DNA of 8,807 nt from Akkermansiaceae bacterium. GTDB taxonomy: Bacteria > Verrucomicrobiota > Verrucomicrobiia > Verrucomicrobiales > Akkermansiaceae. Below the pieces are notes generated by a model that made no database searches, was not told where the DNA came from, and was given only the letters and a program-made list of their open reading frames with translations. The DNA lies in the NCBI GenBank assembly GCA_028293225.1, contig JAQGPE010000246.1, forward strand, positions 1-8,807, in the 5' to 3' direction. Below, piece by piece: positions 1-7,154 of this stretch (positions are counted from its first letter, which is position 1; the number at the start of each line of letters is the position of its first letter). The position numbers and the translations under genes are program-made.

Positions 1-3000
1 ATCCTTTTTTCACCTTTTCTCTAATCAGCTTGTCCATTTCACGGGTGGCTCTTGAGATATCTGCGAACGTCTTCACCTGCGATTGGCCTGCGGTGCCGAT
101 CCGGCCGAAGCAGATGATCAGGTTCTCATTTTCCTGCGCGATCTCCCAAAACTTCCGGGAGGCCCCCTCAATGAATTCAAAGCGTTGTGCCCCGTTGGCT
201 ACCGATGCGGGGATTTCGGGTTCCGGCTGGATCACAGAGGCGTCTGGAGGGCTTTCCTCCGGGGCATTCTCCTCGATTTCGAGAGTTTCATCCTGATCGG
301 CGATCTCACTGCGCAGGACCCGCTCGATGCGCTCCAGCACCGCTGCCGGTTCGTGCCACCAGTCCTTCGCGGTGACGATCACCACCTGCCAGCCGAAGGC
401 GCGCAGGATGCCAGGGCGGGTGTGGAACCGCTCCAGCACGCCGGGCACGGCACCGACTTCCACGAGGACAGCGAGTTGGTGACGGTCCGCGTTGGCGGGG
501 CGTACGGAGACATCACAGCGGAAGCGGCTCTGGCCGGTGCCGGTCTCCACCACCCAACCGCGATGCGCCAAGGCATCCGCGATCTGGGAGGCAATCAACC
601 CGCGCACGGGACCGCGAGCGAGCGACTTCCGCTTCAGCGGATTCAGGCCGTCGAGCACCTGCCGGGCCATCGAGGCTTCACCACGCGAGAGGCTTTCGGA
701 GTAGTGGAGGAAGCTCTTCAATGCCCGTGCTCCATCGTTGTAGTCGTTCGTGATCTGAGTGTGGCGGATGCTGCTGACGAGTGCCATGTGGTGGCGCGCG
801 CGGCTGAAGATGACGTTCAGCCGCTTCTCCCCTCCCCGCTGGTTGATGGGGCCGAAGTTCATCCGCATCTTGCCTTTTTCATCCGGGGCATAGCAGACGG
901 ACATGAGGATGATGTCGCGTTCATCGCCCTGGACGTTTTCGAGATTCTTCACGAACAGGCCGCAGAACTGGTCGTCCTCCTCGCGGACGTACTCGGCCTC
1001 CAGCCGGGTCGCGAAATCCGGATCCTCTGCGGCCAAGGCATCCAACGCCGTTTCGATCTGACCCTGCTGCGCTTCACTGAAGGCAGCCACCCCGATGCTC
1101 ATGCCGGTGTCGGCGAGCAGGATGCCGCGTACCAGTTGCGCCACGACTTCCGCCTCCGCAGCATTCCGCCGATCGGAATAAACACCGTGCTCGCAGCGGA
1201 TGAAACTCACCGGCCTCGCGAGCAGGTCTGGCACCAGTTCAGATGCTTCTGCCGCCGTGGATACCCGCATTTCATCGCCATCCGTGGCGGTGATCTGGCG
1301 GTCCGGAATCGTATAGAGCTCGCCACCGTAGAAGGCGGCGTTGCTGAAGCTGATCAGCGATTCGTAGCGACTGCGGTAGTGCCAGGCCAGCAGTGTGCTT
1401 GGAAGATTGCGCGCGCACTGGGTAAGGAAACTGTCCGCATCCATCATCACGCTGACGGTTTCGCCCTCCTCCTCTACCGTGAGTTCGTCGTCCGAGTCCC
1501 CCGCGCTGCTGAAGAAGCTGGTCGGAGGGAGTTGCATTTCATCGCCGACGACGATCACCTGCTGCGCCCGGTAGGCGGCGGGGACGGCGTCTTCCACCGG
1601 TATCTGGCTTGCTTCATCGAAGATCACCACATCGAACAGGCCGGTATCGAGCGGCAGCGTATCGGATACCGAGAGCGGGCTCATCAGCCAGATTGGTTTC
1701 AGATCACGCACCACTCCACCGCTCTCGTCCGCCGCGAGATCGCGAATCGACTTGTAGCGCATCGTCTTGCCGAACTCATGCTCAAGCTCGCGACGGCCCG
1801 CACTGTAGGATTTTTTGAACAACTTCTGTTCCGGCGAAAGCACGGTCGCCGATTGATTGGCGGTCTGCACGTGCTCTACGAAACGCCTCCGCACCTGCCG
1901 GCGGATCCACTCAGCATTGTGCTCCAGCCACTGCCGGTGCGCGCCCGCGAGGCGATCGAGCTTCTGCTGGAGCAGGTGGCTGTCGAAGCGCTGGAGGAGC
2001 CGGTCCTCACGGTAGAGTTCGTCCAGCGTCTTGCGCGCGCAGGCCGCTTCCAGTTCCTCCGCCGTGAAGGGCAGCCCGCGCACGGCACGCCGGACCTTCT
2101 CCGAAGTAGCCGCCAGATCACGCAAGGCTGGCAGCAGTTCCGGGATGACATCTGCTTCCTCCCTGATCTCCCGGATCACTGCGGCGAGGATCTCCAGGCT
2201 CTGGGACTCCGGATGGTCAACCAGTTCCTCGAGCTCACGCCGCAGCGATTGGAAGTTCGGAGCCAGACCGGCCAGCGCAATCACGAGCTGTGCTCCCTGG
2301 CCGGATTCGAGAAAACAGGTTCGCAAGGCCGCCATCGCCGGTGGCGCATCGGCGGCCACCAGTGCGCGCAGGTCGTCCCCGAATGTCGCAGGATTCTCCG
2401 CGGTGAAATCCTTGAGGCTGCGTGCGCGGATGGAAGCCAACTCCGCGACCACCGCGTGCTCCGCGGCAAGATCGGCAAGCAGACGTTCCCAGGTGGGGGC
2501 GACCGCGTGTTTGCTGAAATCGTAGCGTGCCTTCATCACCTTCCTCAACCGCCACCATGCCGGCTTCAGGAAACCGAATGCACCCTGAACCTTCGGGGCG
2601 ACCGCCAGCGCGTTGGTGGTGTCGTCCACTGGCAGCTTGTCGATCCAGTGCAAGGTCTTCGCCCCGGCGCTTTCCAGATCACGCAATTTCGTTTCGTAGT
2701 CGGCACGGAGCTGGGCCAGCATCGTGAAGTGGGCGCTCTTCGAATCGAGAAGATCGAGTAACCCAACCTCTGCAAGCGGGCGCAGGCGGGCGGCAAAATC
2801 GAGTGACTGGGCGATCTCGGCAAGGGTGTCCCAGTGCTCCGTCGCCAGCCCGGTTTCGCGCAGGGCATCGTCCAGATCATCGAGCTGCCGCTCCACTTCA
2901 TCGAGCCGGGCCGCCAGGCCTTCCAAGGGCGTCTCGCTGCTGATGACCGACTCCCCCAACCAACGCAGAGGATGCTTCGCAAACACCGGTAAGGCACCAA

Positions 3001-5443
3001 GGTCCCGCAGCACCGCGGCAAGGCGGATCACGGCATCGCCATGCTTCAACCACTCCTCGTAATGCGGCAGCTTCTCCTGCTCCACCGCATTCAAGTCCGG
3101 GCACGCGCGGCCATCGAAGGTCCCGCGCAGCTCGATCAGGCGCTGGATCAACTCACGGACCGGCAGCCCGGCGATCGCGGGTGCATCCACCATCTTCGCA
3201 GTGTAGCTCTCCAGCGCGGCCAGCTCCGATTCCAGCGTCCGCAAGGCCGCGGTGCGCTTGATACTACCGGCATCCCCGCTCTCACCCTCACCCGCGAGCC
3301 ATTGCTCGTAGGTTTGCTTGAGATTGAGAATGAACTCCTTCTTGTCCGTCTGCGAATCGTGGATCAGGCAGCACAGTTCATCGAGCCCCTGCTGGCGCAG
3401 GCGATGGAACACCACGTCGATAGCGGCGCGCTTTTCGCACACGAACAGGACCCGCTTTCCGCGGGCCGCGTAGTCGGCGATGAGATTGGTGATCGTCTGT
3501 GATTTTCCGGTACCGGGCGGGCCCTGGATGATAAGACTGTCTCCCTGCCGCGCCTTCGCAATCGCGCCGATCTGGGTGGCGTCCGCGGCGATGATGAGAT
3601 GCTGGTCCGATGGGGGCAGGGCAGGCAGCGACGTTTGTTCGACCGCACGCGGTTCAATGGAAAACACGCGGTCAAAGGCGGTGCTCGGTGTGTCGTCGTC
3701 GATGAGCTTCGTGTAGTCACGCACCAACGTCATCTTCCGGTAGTTGAAATTGGCCAGCGTGAGCGAGCAGAGGTCGAATTCCCACGCATACGGATTCCCT
3801 TCCGCCTCCTCGATAAGGGTGAACATTTTCCGCTCCGTGACGACTTCCTGCATTTCCGCGGATACCATGAACGGCGTGCGCGCCCGTGGCGGGGCTCCGG
3901 CGAGATCCCGCATCGGCAACGGCGACGGCAGGATCAGCTTCTGGAACATCTGCAGGCCGAGTGGACGGAAGTCCGAGCGATCGTAGCTGTAGTCCACGGC
4001 GGCCGCCTTCCTCGTCAGCCGCGCCTGCTTTGCCATCCGCCGCTTGTATTGGTCCAGGCGCTGCTTCGCGCTCTCGTGGATGAGCTGGATCTTTGGCTTG
4101 TCGGTAAGCTCCAGGCTCACACCCGGCTCGGTCGCGTGGATCGCGGCGCGGACCGTTTCATGAAAGGCCGCGACCGTGGTCTCGCGCAGGTCGATGCTGT
4201 CCGGAAGATCGAGATTGTAGAGCTGCTTCAAGTGATGGCGCAGCGCCGGGTTCACCTCCAGTTCCGTGCCCTGGGGCTCCAGGACATACTGATCCTTCAC
4301 GCCCTTCCGCTTTATCAACTCGACCGGCAGCAGCAGCAGCGGAGAGTGGATTCGCTCGCGCGGAGCCTCCTTCAGATCGTTCCAACGAAGAAAGGCGATG
4401 ACTAACCGCAGTTGCGAGAATCCATATTCCGCCCGGCTGCGGCGGGCGTCGCTGATCAGCTTGTCGAGCTGGCCGCCGAGGTATGGTGTATCCTCGAAGC
4501 GAAGCCATTTCTGCAAGGCGAGCGAACGCCCGGCACCGATCTCCAGCGCCACCGCATCGTGCCAATAGAGGAGCTGCTGCGGCTGGATATTCTGGTAGTC
4601 CAGCACCAGCGGCACGCTGGAGGTGGTGAGATTGAGCGTGGACTGCGAGCTCTTGAAATAGAGCAGCCGGTTGCGCCGCGAGACATCGAACAAGCGGTCG
4701 CGCAAATGCGTCTGGATGATCCGGCGACGGCCGCCTTTCGTCTCCGATTCAAGGCCGGGCAGGCTGTTGACGTCCGCGTCAACCGGTTGGTCACGATAGG
4801 TCTCCAGCGTGCGGATGAGCGTGGGGAGATCCTGTGAGCGCTTGCCTCGGTGCAGCTCCGTCATTTCCACGATCACGGCGGCTACCACCGGATGCAGACG
4901 CGACGAGAGCGTGAAGAGGTTTCGCCGCGAATTGGCGAACAGCTCCAGGTCCGTGCGATTAGTGAAATCCAATCCGCACGCGAGGCTCGCGAGCAGCATG
5001 CCGAGCGAGAAGATGTCCGTGAGTTCATCGTGATGACCCACCGCATGCTCCCAGCTCACGTACCCGGGCAGATAAACCGGTCGCACGATGTCATCGGAGG
5101 CCGCCGCCACGTCGAGATTCGCGGTGTGGGTGAGGCGGCCATCCTCGGCTTCACGGCGCTGTTCGCCAATCACCTGCAGGCCGGCGCTGACCGGTGCCAG
5201 CAGCGAGCGGACCTTCGCGTCCTGGTGCTTCGGTTCAATGCCTTCGCCGGAGGTCAATCCGAGCCTGCGGCCCTCCTGGACCACGATGGCGGAAAGCCCC
5301 CTCAGCGGGGCGACCTTGTCCGCCTCGTGGATAGCGACCACCTCCCGCATCAGCGGCAGCATCGCCGCAAGCACGTCATCGACGCCGAAGCCGCCGAGAG
5401 ACGCGCCCCCTTCCAGATATCCGGTGAATGGACTATCGCTCAT
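1..5443 (-). CDS. Giant multidomain helicase: pseudokinase half - DUF4011 - SF1 (Upf1-like/COG1112) helicase - Vsr-like domain - WGR; 3' end cut by window edge
   Basis: A single frame is open from ATG at 5443 to base 1 (1814 codons). The last residues read EKVKKG, where WGR domains normally continue 'KGY', so only the extreme C-terminus is missing. Residues ~15-215 match the C-lobe of a Ser/Thr kinase: degenerate catalytic loop (HEADKVAPLRGLSAI, 39-53), APE-like YVSWEHA (128-134) and helix F LTDIFSLGMLL (141-151). The N-lobe is absent. Residues ~240-420 are DUF4011 (LRDRLFDVSRRNRLLYF, 247-263; RLVIAFLRW, 346-354). The helicase has Walker A GPPGTGKS (641-648), Walker B FDEASQ (1275-1280), GDEMQLPPT (1300-1308), HYRS (1355-1358), ENVQGDERDI (1502-1511) and EKRLNVIFSRAR (1539-1550), so it should be an active ATPase/translocase. 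A ~630-residue insertion separates motifs I and II, as is usual in DUF4011 proteins. Residues ~1615-1714 are a Vsr/DUF559-like domain. An acidic, proline-containing linker (1715-1753) leads to a WGR domain (1754-end; FGRIGTAGQ, 1779-1787). No membrane segment is evident, so it is expected in the cytoplasm. Closest known analogue by architecture: MkoA of Mokosh. That comparison is from memory and unverified. Confidence 0.95.
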   Translation of the reverse strand, partial: MSDSPFTGYLEGGASLGGFGVDDVLAAMLPLMREVVAIHEADKVAPLRGLSAIVVQEGRRLGLTSGEGIEPKHQDAKVRSLLAPVSAGLQVIGEQRREAEDGRLTHTANLDVAAASDDIVRPVYLPGYVSWEHAVGHHDELTDIFSLGMLLASLACGLDFTNRTDLELFANSRRNLFTLSSRLHPVVAAVIVEMTELHRGKRSQDLPTLIRTLETYRDQPVDADVNSLPGLESETKGGRRRIIQTHLRDRLFDVSRRNRLLYFKSSQSTLNLTTSSVPLVLDYQNIQPQQLLYWHDAVALEIGAGRSLALQKWLRFEDTPYLGGQLDKLISDARRSRAEYGFSQLRLVIAFLRWNDLKEAPRERIHSPLLLLPVELIKRKGVKDQYVLEPQGTELEVNPALRHHLKQLYNLDLPDSIDLRETTVAAFHETVRAAIHATEPGVSLELTDKPKIQLIHESAKQRLDQYKRRMAKQARLTRKAAAVDYSYDRSDFRPLGLQMFQKLILPSPLPMRDLAGAPPRARTPFMVSAEMQEVVTERKMFTLIEEAEGNPYAWEFDLCSLTLANFNYRKMTLVRDYTKLIDDDTPSTAFDRVFSIEPRAVEQTSLPALPPSDQHLIIAADATQIGAIAKARQGDSLIIQGPPGTGKSQTITNLIADYAARGKRVLFVCEKRAAIDVVFHRLRQQGLDELCCLIHDSQTDKKEFILNLKQTYEQWLAGEGESGDAGSIKRTAALRTLESELAALESYTAKMVDAPAIAGLPVRELIQRLIELRGTFDGRACPDLNAVEQEKLPHYEEWLKHGDAVIRLAAVLRDLGALPVFAKHPLRWLGESVISSETPLEGLAARLDEVERQLDDLDDALRETGLATEHWDTLAEIAQSLDFAARLRPLAEVGLLDLLDSKSAHFTMLAQLRADYETKLRDLESAGAKTLHWIDKLPVDDTTNALAVAPKVQGAFGFLKPAWWRLRKVMKARYDFSKHAVAPTWERLLADLAAEHAVVAELASIRARSLKDFTAENPATFGDDLRALVAADAPPAMAALRTCFLESGQGAQLVIALAGLAPNFQSLRRELEELVDHPESQSLEILAAVIREIREEADVIPELLPALRDLAATSEKVRRAVRGLPFTAEELEAACARKTLDELYREDRLLQRFDSHLLQQKLDRLAGAHRQWLEHNAEWIRRQVRRRFVEHVQTANQSATVLSPEQKLFKKSYSAGRRELEHEFGKTMRYKSIRDLAADESGGVVRDLKPIWLMSPLSVSDTLPLDTGLFDVVIFDEASQIPVEDAVPAAYRAQQVIVVGDEMQLPPTSFFSSAGDSDDELTVEEEGETVSVMMDADSFLTQCARNLPSTLLAWHYRSRYESLISFSNAAFYGGELYTIPDRQITATDGDEMRVSTAAEASELVPDLLARPVSFIRCEHGVYSDRRNAAEAEVVAQLVRGILLADTGMSIGVAAFSEAQQGQIETALDALAAEDPDFATRLEAEYVREEDDQFCGLFVKNLENVQGDERDIILMSVCYAPDEKGKMRMNFGPINQRGGEKRLNVIFSRARHHMALVSSIRHTQITNDYNDGARALKSFLHYSESLSRGEASMARQVLDGLNPLKRKSLARGPVRGLIASQIADALAHRGWVVETGTGQSRFRCDVSVRPANADRHQLAVLVEVGAVPGVLERFHTRPGILRAFGWQVVIVTAKDWWHEPAAVLERIERVLRSEIADQDETLEIEENAPEESPPDASVIQPEPEIPASVANGAQRFEFIEGASRKFWEIAQENENLIICFGRIGTAGQSQVKTFADISRATREMDKLIREKVKKG
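5440..5443 (-). promoter_or_regulatory. ATGA stop/start overlap (translational coupling)
   Basis: On the minus strand the four bases ATGA contain both the peptidase stop (TGA) and the helicase start (ATG). The bases just upstream on that strand (…ACTTGCCCACCC) show no Shine-Dalgarno-like purine run, so initiation of the helicase most likely depends on ribosomes finishing the peptidase gene. That would tie the two products to a fixed ratio. The overlap is directly visible; coupling is inferred. Confidence 0.8.
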
Positions 5444-6639
5444 GGGTGGGCAAGTTTGGCGGTCGCCAGCATCCCGGCGGCTTTTTCCTTCAAGCGCTTG
5501 AGATCCTTGGCCTTCAGCTTCAGCTCCTTCGTCGCGATCTTTTCGAAGTGGCTCAGGCACTCCAGCTCGCGGGCCTGCTCGATCGCCGCCGCCACCGGCA
5601 GGTCCTCCAGATCCGGGTCCACGGCGCAGAAATCCAGCATGACGTTGCAGAGGTATTCCCGGCGCGCTTTCGAGAGGGATGCCAGCTCATCAGCCAACTC
5701 CGCATCCGGCTCCTTGGCCGGAGCGAAATCGGGTAGATAGAGCCGGGCGTGGGCCAGCACCGCATCGCTGCGAAACCACCCGGGCGCGAGGTGATGCTGG
5801 AGGAACCGGCGGGTGAGTTTCGTCAGACGGGCCTGCTGGATCAGATCGAGCGCGTCGAGGCCCTCGTCCTCCTCAATCATTTTCGCGATCGAGGCATCGA
5901 GCGCCTCATCCTGGTCCGCCCACAGGTGCAGGGCCCGGGCACGCATGAAGGTTTCGGGGTGGGTCAGTTGCTCGGTGCGCGGCTTCGATTTCGAGAAGAT
6001 CTCATCAGCCTGGGCGAGGTAACTTTTCCCGCTGACCAACGACAAGCCCGTGGCGATCTTCACCAAGGTCGCCACCGTGGTTTCGATATTGTCGGTCGCC
6101 AGCAGCGCCCCGCGGTCCGCGAAGAGCTCGGTAGCCAGCGCCCATAAGCGGACGCTCTGAGTGTGGCTTGGCTCCGCATTCGGATGATTCGCCGCGTGGT
6201 GGAGGATGCGGTCCGCGAGATAAAACGCTCCGCCGTCCATCTGCCACAGGAGGTAATGGGCCAGTTCGTGGCCGATCACCGCGCGAAGCTCTTCGGACGA
6301 CAGCAGGGTGAGGATTGGTCCCGTGAAGATGAGATGCGCTTCACCCGGCAGGTAACAGATCGCCGCGTTCAACCGCGAGTTCCCTTGTGCCTGATACGCG
6401 AACACCTCCACCGCCTCCAACCCCAGCGCCACCTTCGCCGCCGTGATCTCCGCGAACAATTCCGGATGCCCCTTCGCGTCCATCCGGTAGGTGTCCCGCA
6501 ACAATGAAAGCCGAACAGCCTCCGCGTCCTGCGTCTGCCGCTCGACATCCGCATACCAATCCCAAACCGCCCGCTCGTGATTCCTCAGCCAATCCACGAG
6601 CGCGCGATGCTGTGCCAGTGGCTCCAGAACCCGATTCAT
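5440..6639 (-). CDS. M48-like zinc metallopeptidase, soluble, upstream partner of the giant helicase
   Basis: This 399-residue protein carries the hallmarks of the M48 (Ste24/HtpX/BepA-type) metallopeptidases. VIGHELAHYLLW at 121-132 supplies the HExxH zinc ligands and catalytic Glu (H124, E125, H128). ELFADRGALLA at 171-181 is the downstream ExxAD motif with the third zinc ligand, E171. HPETFMRARAL at 227-237 matches the late conserved HP...R region. It should hydrolyse peptide bonds; the substrate is unknown. There is no signal peptide and no hydrophobic segment long enough to span a membrane, unlike HtpX or Ste24, so it probably acts in the cytoplasm. The C-terminal ~130 residues look helical and end in a lysine-rich stretch (371-387), possibly for partner or nucleic-acid contact. 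The ATG at 6639 is the longest possible start because an in-frame TGA lies at 6652-6654. A purine-rich GGTAGG abuts the ATG, too close for an ideal Shine-Dalgarno. The gene ends in a TGA overlapping the helicase ATG, so the two are surely co-expressed. Family call is confident; role in defence is inference. Confidence 0.92.
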   Translation of the reverse strand: MNRVLEPLAQHRALVDWLRNHERAVWDWYADVERQTQDAEAVRLSLLRDTYRMDAKGHPELFAEITAAKVALGLEAVEVFAYQAQGNSRLNAAICYLPGEAHLIFTGPILTLLSSEELRAVIGHELAHYLLWQMDGGAFYLADRILHHAANHPNAEPSHTQSVRLWALATELFADRGALLATDNIETTVATLVKIATGLSLVSGKSYLAQADEIFSKSKPRTEQLTHPETFMRARALHLWADQDEALDASIAKMIEEDEGLDALDLIQQARLTKLTRRFLQHHLAPGWFRSDAVLAHARLYLPDFAPAKEPDAELADELASLSKARREYLCNVMLDFCAVDPDLEDLPVAAAIEQARELECLSHFEKIATKELKLKAKDLKRLKEKAAGMLATAKLAHP

Positions 6640-7082
6640 CCTACCAATGATTCAAACCAAGCCCGAGAGGACCGCAATCTCTAACGTCACCATTTGGAAA
6701 ACGACCCTCAGAAGAGACCGAATAACTTATTTTCATAGAATGACTTATACCGCTTCCTCAAGTAGTCTTCGACTCCCACCCCGCTGGCATTTCGCATCCA
6801 CCGTCTTCCAGTCAGCAGAGGAACGCTACCAACTCGACATCGTCTTCGGCACTCATGCGCTCATCATTGAGGAACGGTTGTTGCCAGCTCCTCTTGGTTC
6901 TCCAGAAAGAAGCGCTGGGATGGGCGCGCGCGATTCCCCTGTGCTACCAAACCCTGCAAGGTCAGGAAGGCGTGGACCTTTCTTCGATCCAAGACTCCTC
7001 CCGCTACCTGATCATTGGAAGAGCCAAAGCACCCGAAAATTAAACAGCTTTCACGATCGGGGAAATCTCCTGAGGGCGCTGA
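6640..7082. other. Intergenic stretch of ~440 bases without a recognisable intact gene
   Basis: The part next to the peptidase start (6640-6760) is AT-richer than its surroundings and may hold the operon promoter. From 6744 to 7043 one plus-strand frame is open for 99 codons and ends in TAA. Its first ATG is at 6855 (62 codons, ending IIGRAKAPEN), and the section from ~6900 reads like plausible protein, including ALGWARAIPLCYQTLQGQ. I do not recognise the family, there is no good ribosome binding site, and another frame (6647-7282) is open across the same bases. It could be the tail of a decayed or truncated gene, such as a mobile-element remnant, but nothing proves that. No tRNA, CRISPR, convincing terminator or inverted repeat was seen. 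Confidence 0.5.
6732..6761 (-). promoter_or_regulatory. Possible sigma-70-type promoter for the peptidase-helicase operon
   Basis: Reading the minus strand, TTGAGG (6761-6756) and TATGAA (6737-6732) are spaced by 18 bases and match the -35 and -10 consensus at 4 of 6 positions each. They lie in the AT-richer stretch just upstream of the peptidase gene and would give a leader of about 85-90 bases. Matches this good arise by chance, so this is only the best candidate seen. Confidence 0.25.
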
Positions 7083-7154
7083 TACTGCCTCGATGCCTTT
7101 CAAGGAAGGCGGCAGCGGGGCGACCACAGGCCTGGTCTGGGCTTTTTCACCAGC

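Noticed and set aside
83..2761. An 892-codon plus-strand open frame opposite the helicase gene, with similar long ones at 3041-3502, 3599-4405, 4412-4837 and 4850-5740
   Set aside because: They lie in exact codon register antisense to the helicase (the last runs on into the peptidase gene). They stay open because the GC-rich minus gene rarely uses TTA, CTA or TCA codons. Their translations show no domain, whereas the minus-strand product has coherent motifs.
7032..7061. CCCGA...TCGGG inverted repeat as a possible terminator
   Set aside because: The stem is only 5 bp with a ~20-base loop and no T-run follows; expected by chance in GC-rich DNA.
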